From contig NZ_FOXS01000001.1 in the NCBI RefSeq assembly GCF_900115775.1, positions 434,001 through 498,000 on the forward strand: 64,000 nt of DNA, given 5' to 3'. This document shows positions 1 to 9,795 of the stretch, in pieces (position 1 is the first letter of the stretch; the number at the start of each line of letters is the position of its first letter). The notes below the pieces were generated by a model. It searched no databases. It saw nothing but the letters and a program-made list of their open reading frames with translations, and was not told where the DNA came from. The translations under genes were made by a program, and so were the position numbers. The DNA comes from Hymenobacter arizonensis (lineage in GTDB: Bacteria > Bacteroidota > Bacteroidia > Cytophagales > Hymenobacteraceae).

Positions 1-1047
1 GTCCAGGATGCGGACCGACGTGAGCCGGCGTAGAAACCGGACGAGCTCCGCCCGGGCTTCCTTCGGGTTGTCGTCGTCGAGTCGTCGGGCGCTGGCTGCC
101 TGAGCGGCTGCCCATTCCTGGCGCAGCGGGTCGAGCACAGTCGGCACCACCAGGCGCTCAACGTAGCGGCGCGGCGTGTAGTGCGCCCCGAGGCGGTGGC
201 GCTCGCCCGGGTCCAGCGCCCGTTCGAGCAGCGTACCAAAGATGGCGGGCTCTACCTGCGTCCAGTCGGCTTTAGCGGCTTCCTGCAGCAGCGTGAGCTG
301 CGGCTCAGATAGGAGCAGGGCGCGCGCCTCGTGGAAGAGCTGCCCGTTGAAGCGCCGCAGGCGAGCGCGCAGGTCGGGGGCAAATCCGCCGGTGTCCATC
401 GTGTGCCAGAGGCTTTCCAATGCGTCGGGCAGCAACTGGCGTAGCTCCTCGGTGGCGGCGTAGGCAGTAAGCAGTCCGGAAAATGAGTCTTTGGGAATCA
501 GGGCCGCGTCCTCGGCAAACATGGTGAAGAGGCAGCGCATGAGAAAATGCGCAACGACCTCCGAGCTGTGGCCGGCCGCTTCGAGCTGGGTGGAGAGGAT
601 GGCCAGTTGCCCGGCCAGTTGCCGCGTGACCTGAGCGGCCCGGCGGCTCGGGTCCAGTTGCTGAGGAGCGGTGAACAACAGGCGCAGCCGCTGCTGCACG
701 GGCTCTTCGGCCAATTCGCTGAGCTGCAGCCGGAAGGTCTGCGAGTCCGGGAAAGGGACATAGTTATCGCCGACGCCGGCAAAGTTGCTGTACAGGTCAA
801 GGCAGTAGCCCACGTCGACGACCACGATGAAGGGTGGGCGGGGCTCGCTGGCCGGCAGCGCCCGTACGTAACCCAACGCCTGCTGGCGGGCTGCCTCCAT
901 CACCTGGCGCCACTTCGCGGAGCCCCGCACAGCATGCCCGCGGCGTGTTTTCTCAACGGGTAGGCCTAACTCTTTTCGCTCACGTTCAGAGTCAGTTCTC
1001 CCGCGTTCCCGCGTTCCCGCGTTCCCGCGTTCCCGCGTTCCCGCGTT
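1..1047 (-). CDS. Type IIL (MmeI-like) restriction-methyltransferase, main body, partial and out of frame with its N-terminus
   Basis: This open frame enters from beyond the left edge and runs back to a TAA at 1048-1050, just upstream of the octanucleotide repeat. It encodes the part of a single-chain restriction-modification enzyme that follows the nuclease: a region with GHAVRGSAKW and PPFIVVVDVGYCLDLYSNF, a helical spacer (QRLRLLFTAPQQLDPSRRAA), and the segment LERALDPGERHRLGAHYTP that precedes the methyltransferase core in MmeI-like enzymes. The last visible residues, VRILD, are where SAM-binding motif I (LDPACGSGNF in the family) should begin, so catalytic motifs and the specificity domain lie off the window. 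It has no good start codon of its own. It is the continuation of the 992-1342 gene, reached only if the 8-bp repeat number changes. Confidence 0.8.
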
Positions 1048-1342
1048 TTAAATCATCGGTAAGAGAAAAATCTTCAAAACTACCTACCCCTTGCTTCGTT
1101 TCCAATACAAAGCACCCTCTTTTGTAGAGGTCGATGCGGCCAGTGCTGGCCTTGCTGCTAGGTCCGTTGTTGAAGGTCACAGCGCGCTCAAAAACGTAGG
1201 CATCCTGTGTGGGTTTGTCCGTTGTCGCCTCAGGCCGCGGTACTTCAAGCAGGTCGCACAATTCCGTTAGGAACAAACCATAGTTGGCTCGCTCCGCTCC
1301 GCCAGCACCTTGCCATCTGGTCTGGAATTCAGCATGAGTCAT
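992..1342 (-). CDS. Type IIL (MmeI-like) restriction-methyltransferase, N-terminal nuclease domain, prematurely stopped
   Basis: The start MTHAEFQTRWQGAGGAERAN resembles the usual N-terminus of MmeI-like enzymes; an in-frame ATG at 1378 is possible but adds 12 residues unlike the family. The segment GRIDLYKRGCFVLETKQG carries the PD-(D/E)XK nuclease signature (the D of RID, then E-x-K in ETK), so the cleavage domain looks intact. The frame then enters the repeat tract, reads RGNAGTRE twice over, and ends at a TGA at 992-994. The rest of the enzyme is encoded downstream in another frame. In these enzymes cleavage and methylation share one polypeptide, so the present sequence should give a short inactive protein. 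Confidence 0.75.
   Translation of the reverse strand: MTHAEFQTRWQGAGGAERANYGLFLTELCDLLEVPRPEATTDKPTQDAYVFERAVTFNNGPSSKASTGRIDLYKRGCFVLETKQGVGSFEDFSLTDDLKRGNAGTRERGNAGTREN
999..1044. repeat. Octanucleotide tandem repeat, five full copies of GTTCCCGC, inside the R-M gene
   Basis: Five perfect copies of GTTCCCGC occupy 1005-1044, preceded by a partial copy at 999-1004. On the coding strand the unit is GCGGGAAC. Eight is not a multiple of three, so each copy gained or lost changes the frame. With five copies translation stops at 992-994. Adding one copy, or removing two, joins the nuclease frame to the methyltransferase frame with no stop. Confidence 0.92.
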
Positions 1343-1572
1343 AGTTGGGGTAGGTAGATGCCTTTGAGTGTGGAACATGCTCTCTTCCCCACTGCCTATT
1401 TTCGATGATAGCCAGGTGGAGAAAGAACAATTACCCCAAACATAGTGCTGCCATCACGAGTCGAGCCGCCGTGGACTACTGCCCACTGCCGCAATACACC
1501 GGGGCTGCGGTCGGGGCTCTTTCGTGTTTGATAAAACTTTCACTTATATAAGCTACACCAATTTCCCTGGCC

Positions 1573-1917
1573 ATGGATAACGTCCCGATTACGCTCACTC
1601 TCGTCAGTGGCCAGGTGCTGGCTGTCACACTAAGCAACCCATCTGAAGCGCGGGTGCTTGCCGACGTTGCCGCCGCCATTGGGGCCGCGCGTGCCACTGC
1701 CGAGGTCGGCATCCGCACATACCATTTGGGCACCAGACCTACCCCGGGCCGCGGCTACGACGACCGCTTAACAATGCGCATGGGCTGCGGTAGAACAAAA
1801 ATCCGTGGGTTGCTGGCCTTAAGCCCCCGCCGTGGCGGGCTGCGCCACCAGCGGGTAGGCCGTAAATACATTGTGAGCGAAGCTGCCGTGCGCGAGTGGT
1901 TCGGCGATAACCTGTAG
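1573..1917 (+). CDS. Small helix-turn-helix DNA-binding protein, excisionase-like
   Basis: A 114-residue protein. The C-terminal third, about residues 70-112, resembles the HTH_17/excisionase fold: a helical stretch TKIRGLLAL, then GLRHQRVGRKYIVSEAAVREW, which has the typical wing (RVGRKY) and final helix of Xis- and MerR-like domains. The N-terminal 60 residues are not recognised. The next gene starts 10 bases after its stop, so the two probably share a transcript. With the integrase at 2976-4196, it fits a directionality factor or regulator of a mobile element. That role is inference; the HTH assignment is moderately sure. Confidence 0.6.
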   Translation: MDNVPITLTLVSGQVLAVTLSNPSEARVLADVAAAIGAARATAEVGIRTYHLGTRPTPGRGYDDRLTMRMGCGRTKIRGLLALSPRRGGLRHQRVGRKYIVSEAAVREWFGDNL

Positions 1918-1927
1918 ACAACTTGCT

Positions 1928-2209
1928 ATGCCCGCTATTATTGAATTTGTCACGCCAACCGAACACCAGAAACTCGTCGAGGAAGTGGCTTACCTGCGGC
2001 TCCTAGTTGCCGACTTACTTGATTCTTTAGATGACGAAGTAAACACTAGCACCGCCCTTAGGCTGACTGGCATCAAGTCCCGGACCACGTTGATTGCGGA
2101 GCGCAATCGCCCCGAAACGCTGCTTCGCTACTCGAGCCACGGCCGAAGCATATCTTATTCCCGTGCTTCGTGTCTTGCTTATAAGCGTGCATGGCGTATA
2201 AAGCAGTAG
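1928..2209 (+). CDS. Small helix-turn-helix protein of mobile-element type
   Basis: A 93-residue protein. A predicted coiled or helical N-terminus (HQKLVEEVAYLRLLVADLLDSL) is followed by STALRLTGIKSRTTLIAERN, which reads as helix-turn-helix, and SHGRSISYSRASCLAYKR, which reads as a wing and closing helix. This layout is common for small DNA-binding proteins next to integrases in Bacteroidota elements. It lies 10 bases downstream of another small HTH protein, probably in the same operon. The exact function, whether excisionase, repressor or plasmid-type regulator, cannot be told from sequence. Confidence 0.55.
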   Translation: MPAIIEFVTPTEHQKLVEEVAYLRLLVADLLDSLDDEVNTSTALRLTGIKSRTTLIAERNRPETLLRYSSHGRSISYSRASCLAYKRAWRIKQ

Positions 2210-2323
2210 CAAGGGGTTGGTGAGTGTACCCATGTTCTCTAGTGCCAGCGATGGGGAGGGTGAGTTTTTTATAAATAACCCTACCCTCGAGCAAGGCAAA
2301 AAAGTCTTGCCGTGGGTTGTACT

Positions 2324-2500
2324 ATGTTTAACTTTTTTAACCCCCAACTCAGCCAGAAAAAGCTACTGTGCCTATGCGTGTTGTTTACCCTCGCGCTATT
2401 CATTTTCGCACCAACCGTCACAATACCGGTTGGACTGTTTGTAACCATTGCAGGCGGACTCTATACCCTTCTTTCCCACTTTGCGACTCCTTCCAAGTAA
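2324..2500 (+). CDS. Tiny hydrophobic membrane protein
   Basis: A 58-residue protein from ATG 2324; a GTG at 2312 in the same frame would add four residues. Two hydrophobic stretches are visible, KLLCLCVLFTLALFIFAP and VTIPVGLFVTIAGGLYTLL, joined by a short turn, so it could be a two-pass membrane protein. A good intrinsic terminator begins 20 bases after the stop, which supports a real transcription unit. No family is recognised. Confidence 0.45.
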   Translation: MFNFFNPQLSQKKLLCLCVLFTLALFIFAPTVTIPVGLFVTIAGGLYTLLSHFATPSK

Positions 2501-2520
2501 AGAGTAAGTAATCCGAAAAG

Positions 2521-2552
2521 CCCTGGCCTCTTGGTCAGGGTTTTTCTTTTTT
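2521..2552 (+). terminator. Intrinsic terminator after the small membrane protein
   Basis: The hairpin CCCTG (2521-2525) pairs with CAGGG (2536-2540) around a 10-base loop and is followed by a T-rich run (TTTTTCTTTTTT). It closes the small operon at 1573-2500. Confidence 0.65.
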
Positions 2553-2746
2553 CATTGTTCTTGTGCGTAGCGACGTGCGCCGATGGCTGATGGACGAATA
2601 GCGAGGAAGGCCCAAACATGTCATCAATTGTTAACAGGCGGCTGCCACATGGAGCAGCGTTAGGGCATGGCGCACGCACGCAAGGGGTAGTATGGTGTTA
2701 GGTAGATACCCAGCGAATGATTCGTCAGGGCGACAACGAATGAGGT

Positions 2747-2930
2747 CGCGTGCACGCGTACTGCTCGCAAAATTCGGCAAGGGGGAGGAAGCGGGTAGCG
2801 CGGGCGTATTCTGAGGCTGGGACTTGTGCGCCCGCATTGGGGTGTTGCATTGTGTTGCGTGTAGCCAAATCAATGGTTCGCCAGGCTGAAGACAGTTGGG
2901 GCTTCGCGTGTGCGCGTACTGCTTGCAAAA
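2747..2930. repeat. Pair of 26-bp direct repeats beside the integrase gene
   Basis: Two copies of a 26-base sequence, at 2747-2772 and 2905-2930, differ at three positions; both contain CGCGTACTGC followed by a GCAAAA end. They are 158 bases apart, immediately downstream of the integrase stop, in a 475-base stretch (2501-2975) with no convincing gene. Their position suits accessory binding or attachment sites for the recombinase, but that is inference. Confidence 0.6.
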
Positions 2931-2975
2931 CCCCTTGTCGTGCTGTCCACGGCGCATGCTGCACTAGTCACATGC

Positions 2976-4196
2976 TCAGGCACCGCCGTACACCCGATGA
3001 AACTCCCGGCTCACCACATCGGCTGTGATGTTGACGTAGCGCTTAAAGCTAGCCCAGCTCTTGTGCCCGGTTATTTTCATCACCAGCTCAGGTCGTAGGC
3101 CCTGCTCTAAGGCCAGCGTGGCAAAGGTGCGCCGGCCGGTGTGGCACGTCAGGCGCTGCCACTTCGGAAGCGTCTCGCTCTCGCGTTTGCCGCCGCGGTA
3201 ACGCACGACCTCCACGGGAGTTGCCAATTCGGCACGTTGTCCAAGCTCTTTTAAAAATCGGTTAAGTACTTGGTTAGCCACCGGTCGCAACTCACCAGTT
3301 GCCATTTGGGCCACGAGGGCGGCCGCCTCGGGTCGTAACGGCACCGCTACCACGTCCTTCGTTTTATGCATTACGAGTCGCAGCATCGTGCCTCGTACGT
3401 GCTCCGGACGGATGCTCACCAGGTCTGAGTAGCGCAGGCCCGTGTAGCAGCTGAGCAGAAATAGCCCGCGAGCGTTGTCGAGGTAACTGCCGGCCGGCAA
3501 TGGTAACGCCGCTAGGTGCGCGAGCTCGTCGGCCGTAAGGGTCATCACGTCGGGCTCGCGGCGAGCCCAGTTCAATTTTAGATAATACACGTTGGTGTGC
3601 AGCCCACGGGCAGCCGCCCACTTCATGAACACCTTAATCCGCGAAAGGACCTTGCTAATTGTATTGTCCGTTAGGTTCGCGGGTCCCATTAGGTAGGCTG
3701 TAAATCTGTCGCCGAAAGCCGGGGTGATGGTATCAAAATCGACGGCGTATTTATTGACCCTAGCAAAATCGCGCAAGTGACGAGCGGCGGTGGCGTAGGT
3801 TTTGGCTGTGCCGAGCAGGCCAGAAGCCCGCTTGAGGCTGAGCCATTCCTCCATGTGCTGCCAGAAGCTTATTGCAGCGGTGGCTACTTGTGCTTCGGCA
3901 GGCACGGGCACGATGGCCTCCCGCAGAGCTTCCGTTGTGGGCAGTAAGCCTTGGGCCCGGTGGTCACCGTAGCAAGCGAGTAATTGCTTTTCGGCCAGTT
4001 CTAGGGTGTCGTTGAGAGAACCGTTCTCTGGATAACCCCGCACCTGGGCGCGTTGGTCGGCTTTGAGCCACTGCTTGGGCAGGATGCTCAGGCCAGTGTA
4101 AATCTTGGCGCGTTGTCCGTCGAAACTGAGAAAGGCAAAAATGGGAGTCGCCTTGACGGCGTTGGGTTCCTTCAGCAGGAACGAGACAGAAGCCAT
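2976..4196 (-). CDS. Tyrosine recombinase (integrase) of a mobile element
   Basis: A 406-residue recombinase of the type found on Bacteroidota integrative elements. An N-terminal arm-binding region (MASVSFLLKEPNAVKATPIF, FDGQRAKIYTGLSILPKQW) is followed by a SAM-like core-binding domain and the catalytic domain. All catalytic residues are visible: Arg in CYTGLRYSDL, Lys in MHKTKDVVAVPL, HxxR in CHTGRRTFA, His in ITGHKSW and the nucleophile Tyr in FKRYVNIT. The start MASVSF at 4194-4196 was chosen because it matches family N-termini; an upstream ATG at 4265 adds an unrelated 23 residues. It should be active. Its neighbours are small HTH proteins on one side and core gyrB on the other. Confidence 0.88.
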   Translation of the reverse strand: MASVSFLLKEPNAVKATPIFAFLSFDGQRAKIYTGLSILPKQWLKADQRAQVRGYPENGSLNDTLELAEKQLLACYGDHRAQGLLPTTEALREAIVPVPAEAQVATAAISFWQHMEEWLSLKRASGLLGTAKTYATAARHLRDFARVNKYAVDFDTITPAFGDRFTAYLMGPANLTDNTISKVLSRIKVFMKWAAARGLHTNVYYLKLNWARREPDVMTLTADELAHLAALPLPAGSYLDNARGLFLLSCYTGLRYSDLVSIRPEHVRGTMLRLVMHKTKDVVAVPLRPEAAALVAQMATGELRPVANQVLNRFLKELGQRAELATPVEVVRYRGGKRESETLPKWQRLTCHTGRRTFATLALEQGLRPELVMKITGHKSWASFKRYVNITADVVSREFHRVYGGA

Positions 4197-4413
4197 GGAG
4201 TAGGGGGAAAGTTGCCGCCCTAAAACTACACGCTGTCCCCCGTTCAGGGGACAGCCGGGGGACAAACTACCCGATTAATAGGGACACTGCCTAGATGAAT
4301 GCCGAGAGGCGTTTTTATAAAAGCTTGCTCACGGTGTCATAGAGGGTCTTTTAATGGCTGTATTCATCTGGCGGGGTCAGGGGGTGCGGGCCCAAACGGG
4401 GCCATTCTATTAA

Positions 4414-4445
4414 GACCCTTCCCCGTCCGGGAAGGGTCTTTTTTT
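4414..4445 (+). terminator. Strong intrinsic terminator, orphan
   Basis: A perfect 10-bp stem (GACCCTTCCC at 4414-4423 with GGGAAGGGTC at 4429-4438), a 5-base loop and a run of seven T. It points right, yet no gene end lies just before it. It may insulate gyrB from the mobile element or be what is left of a gene disrupted by integration. Confidence 0.75.
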
Positions 4446-4815
4446 GTTTTTGGACTGTGCTCAAAGGAATATCAACCCGAAGGACTGAACATTGAAAATG
4501 TGGCGGTTTAGCAAGGTTTATTAACTCCGGCTCGGGCAATCTTACCCTGCCCCAACCATTTGGGCGCGTTGAAAGAGGCACTCGATGCGGAAGTCAACGG
4601 CTAGGCCCAATACCCCACGCTAGATGCCTTCGGCCACCAAATACATTCACAAGCATTGAGCGCTATTGACTTGTTAGAGCCTTATCCAGAGGTCTTTTTT
4701 TATGCGCGGTTTTGTTTGTCGAAATCAGGACTTTCAGGGCGTCAGTAAGAACGCAGAGAATAAAAAAATGCAAGGATAAAAACCGCAGAAATTCTCAAAA
4801 ATGGGATTAAATAAG

Positions 4816-4823
4816 TACTTTTG
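4816..4823 (+). promoter_or_regulatory. Candidate gyrB promoter -7 element TACTTTTG
   Basis: Matches the Bacteroidota -7 consensus TAnnTTTG exactly, 59 bases before the gyrB ATG. No clear TTG is seen at the -33 position. Confidence 0.45.
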
Positions 4824-4867
4824 ATTGTTCAGTACCTAGCAACCCGAAGGGCTGTTTTACGACCTGA

Positions 4868-6877
<2,010 letters not shown>

Positions 6878-6894
6878 CCAGCTTCAACAAGAAA

Positions 6895-6924
6895 GGCCCG
6901 CTGCAAAGCGGGCCTTTTCTTTTT
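6895..6924 (+). terminator. Intrinsic terminator of gyrB
   Basis: The 8-bp stem GGCCCGCT / AGCGGGCC (6895-6902 and 6907-6914) is followed by TTTTCTTTTT, 17 bases after the gyrB stop. The rest of the 381-base gap up to ppk1 holds nothing recognisable. Confidence 0.8.
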
Positions 6925-7258
6925 CCTGTGTATTCGGGCAAAGTGCCGATAAGCATGTTGAGCGCTGCATTCATGAGGATGATGAAAGATTGTGGTGGCC
7001 TTAAGCCTGACCGGGACGTACTAAAAGGAAGTAGTACGCATTCAAATTTTGTGACTAAATATTTTTAAATGAGAGGCCATCGGGCGGGCCTTCGGAAGGG
7101 CTTTCGGAAGTATTAGCTCGACACCTACTACAACTGAAGTTAAGGCCCTGATTGCCCCGCGGTTGCTGATTGAAATTGAAGCCATGGCCATTATTTCCAC
7201 GTAAAAAAGCCTAAACAGGGTGCTTTGGCCGTATTTTGCCCTGTCTTTCCTATCCAAT

Positions 7259-9613
7259 ATGAAGCTCTTCAAGTCTGCCGACCTTATCCGCAAAAGCAAG
7301 TACATCAGCCGTGACCTGAGTTGGCTGCGTTTTAACTACCGCGTGCTCGACCAGGTGCAGGACCCCAGCCGGGCCTTGTTTGATAAGCTCAAGTTCTTGG
7401 CCATCACCAGCTCTAACCTCGACGAATTCTTCATGATTCGCGTGGGGTCGCTGTACAACTACCTGGACTATGGCAAGGAGCGGATTGACTACTCGGGCCT
7501 GCGGGAGCTGCCCTTTCGGCGCAAGCTGCTGGACTTCGCGCACCGCTTCGTAAACGACCAGAGCTTGACTTATCTCAATGAGCTCAAGCCCAATTTTGAG
7601 AAAAACGGCTTCAACATCCTGAAGATGTCGGACCTCACGGAGCTGGAAGTGAAGAAGGCCGATGGCTACTTCAAGAACACCGTGTTTCCGCTGCTTACGC
7701 CCATGGTGTACGACGCCTACCACGGTTTTCCGCTGATGATGAATCAGATGCTCATCTTCGGAGTGGTCACCCGGATAGGTAACGGCATGAACGTGGGTTT
7801 GGACGGGGAAGCTGAGAAAGGGCAGGAGCGGCTCACCTTCGTGCAGATTCCGCAAAACCTGACCCGGTTTTTTGAACTTACGCGCAAGGACAAAGTCATC
7901 TTCGTGCCGATTGAGGAAGTAGTGCGGGAGTTTCTGCCGCGGCTTTTTCGCAACGTGGAGATTGTGGCGGCCAACCTCTTCCGCATCACCCGCAACGGCG
8001 ACTTCACGCTGGAAGAGTCTGATGACATCGATAACGACTTTATTAAGGAAATTCAGGTAGGCTTGAAAACCCGCAAGCGCGGCCGTGTGGTGCGTGTGGA
8101 AGTGGAGCCCAACGCCTCGCCAGTGCTGATGAACGTGCTCCGCGAGCGGTGGAACATCGACAATGGCAACGTCTTTGTCATCAATTCGCTGATTGACCTC
8201 AAAGGGCTGTGGCAGATTGTGAAGCACCCGGCTTTCCGCGGCAAGACGCCCAAACTGCCCTCGCCGGTGGCGCCCCTGAGCTTGCCGGAAGGGGCCGAGG
8301 AAAACATGTTTGAGTACCTGAAGCACCACGATGTGCTGCTGCATCACCCCTACAACAGCATCGAGCCCATGGTCCGCCTGCTGGAGCAGGCCGCCGTGGA
8401 CCCGCACGTGCTGGGCATCAAGCAAACCATCTACCGCCTGGCCGATGATTCCCGCGTGTCGGCGGCGCTGCTCAAGGCGGCTGAGAACGGCAAGCACGTT
8501 TCAGTGCTATTTGAAGTGAAGGCAAGGTTTGATGAGGAGAAGAACATCCGCGAAGGCGCGCGTCTGGAGAAGGCTGGCTGCTTCGTGATTTACGGGGTGA
8601 GCAAGTACAAGACGCACACCAAGCTGCTAATGATTATCCGCAAGGAAGGGGAGAAGGTGACGCGCTACGTACACATCGGCTCGGGCAACTACAACGAGCA
8701 GACCTCGCGCTTGTACACCGATGTGAGCTTGCTTACCACGAACGATGTGTACGGGCACGACGTGTCGGAATTCTTCAACGTAATAACCGGGCACTCGCAG
8801 CCCGACGACTACGAGTACCTCATCACGGCACCCAAAGACATGCGCCAGCAGCTCATTCACCTCATCCGAGAGGAAGTGAAGCATGCCAAAAAAGGCCAGC
8901 CGAGCGGCATCGTAATGAAGATGAATTCGCTCGAGGACAAGGAAATTATCGATGAGTTTTACAAGGCGGCCAAAGCTGGCGTGCCCATCCGATTTATTGT
9001 GCGGGGCATCTGCTGCTTGCGGCCTGGGCGTCCTGGGCTGAGCGAAAACATTGAAGTTCGCAGCATCGTGGGCGAGTATTTGGAACACACGCGGCTGTTC
9101 TATTTCCACCACGGCGGCGAGGCTCGAGTATACGCCGGCTCGGCCGATATCATGGTGCGTTCCTTCGACCGTCGCATCGAAGCACTGTTTTTAATTGTTA
9201 ATCCGCAGCTTAAGCGTGAGGCTATCAATATTCTGATGATGAATATGATGGACAATCAAAACAGCTATGTAATGCGGGAAGATGGCGCCTATATTCGCCA
9301 GCACCCTGCTCCGGGCGAACCCGTGGTAAACGTGCACAAGGCCTTCTTTAAACGCGACGAAGCGCAGCTGGCTACGGCCTCGCCCGAGGGCTTGCTGGCC
9401 CTGCTTGATGTGCAGGCACAGCGCCGCATTGACGTGGCAGCTGCGCTGGGAGTAGCCGATGAAATTGCGGCCACGGCTGCCCGTCAGGCCAGCGAACTGG
9501 CGGCCGACGATGCCTTTGGCGAAGGGGAGCCAGAAGAGGCCTGCGAGGACGATGCCACGCCGGTAGGCCATATCGACGAGGAGAGCGTGAGCGCCGATGC
9601 GGCTCGGGTGTAA
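7259..9613 (+). CDS. ppk1: Polyphosphate kinase 1
   Basis: A 784-residue enzyme that polymerises the terminal phosphate of ATP into inorganic polyphosphate, reversibly. The N-terminal domain is recognised by SRDLSWLRFNYRVLDQ and SNLDEFFMIRVG. The two catalytic-domain histidines are in YKTHTKLLMI (about His453, the autophosphorylated residue) and EHTRLFYF (about His610), with HIGSGNYNEQTSRLYTDV between. The start MKLFKSADLIRKSKYISRDL was chosen over an upstream TTG-type start because it matches the family N-terminus. The last 40 or so residues form an unusual acidic tail (GEGEPEEACEDDATP). It faces ppx tail to tail. Confidence 0.93.
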   Translation: MKLFKSADLIRKSKYISRDLSWLRFNYRVLDQVQDPSRALFDKLKFLAITSSNLDEFFMIRVGSLYNYLDYGKERIDYSGLRELPFRRKLLDFAHRFVNDQSLTYLNELKPNFEKNGFNILKMSDLTELEVKKADGYFKNTVFPLLTPMVYDAYHGFPLMMNQMLIFGVVTRIGNGMNVGLDGEAEKGQERLTFVQIPQNLTRFFELTRKDKVIFVPIEEVVREFLPRLFRNVEIVAANLFRITRNGDFTLEESDDIDNDFIKEIQVGLKTRKRGRVVRVEVEPNASPVLMNVLRERWNIDNGNVFVINSLIDLKGLWQIVKHPAFRGKTPKLPSPVAPLSLPEGAEENMFEYLKHHDVLLHHPYNSIEPMVRLLEQAAVDPHVLGIKQTIYRLADDSRVSAALLKAAENGKHVSVLFEVKARFDEEKNIREGARLEKAGCFVIYGVSKYKTHTKLLMIIRKEGEKVTRYVHIGSGNYNEQTSRLYTDVSLLTTNDVYGHDVSEFFNVITGHSQPDDYEYLITAPKDMRQQLIHLIREEVKHAKKGQPSGIVMKMNSLEDKEIIDEFYKAAKAGVPIRFIVRGICCLRPGRPGLSENIEVRSIVGEYLEHTRLFYFHHGGEARVYAGSADIMVRSFDRRIEALFLIVNPQLKREAINILMMNMMDNQNSYVMREDGAYIRQHPAPGEPVVNVHKAFFKRDEAQLATASPEGLLALLDVQAQRRIDVAAALGVADEIAATAARQASELAADDAFGEGEPEEACEDDATPVGHIDEESVSADAARV

Positions 9614-9653
9614 CCTTAGCGGCACTTTAAAGGTGGTCCTTGGCGACCGCACT

Positions 9654-9763
9654 AACGACAACCGGTCGGACTGCTCTAGGCGGTCCGACCGGTTGTCGTT
9701 GGAATCGGTACTGTTCTAGCATTGCTCCGGTCGGACCGCCTAAAGCAGCCCGACCGGAGCAAT
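9654..9763. repeat. Double palindrome between convergent ppk1 and ppx
   Basis: The first hairpin has an 18-bp perfect stem (9654-9671 with 9683-9700) and an 11-base loop. The second has a 14-bp perfect stem (9721-9734 with 9750-9763). The 3' side of the first and the 5' side of the second are also near-perfect inverted copies of each other (about 20 bases around TAGGCGGTCCGACC), so the region can fold as two hairpins or as one longer structure. It lacks T runs. It may end transcription from both sides, or be a REP-type element. Confidence 0.8.
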
Positions 9764-9795
9764 GACTTAAAAGGTGGCGAAGGCCAAGGTTAGAG

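Noticed and set aside
999..1044. Short tandem repeats as a CRISPR array
   Set aside because: The unit is 8 bases with no spacers, and it lies inside a coding frame; it is a simple sequence repeat.
2631..2964. Two overlapping minus-strand frames (108 and 79 codons) beside the integrase
   Set aside because: Low-quality composition, mutual overlap, and they run across both 26-bp direct repeats; more likely non-coding.
7042..7305. 87-codon minus-strand frame before ppk1
   Set aside because: It overlaps the ppk1 start and has no family likeness.
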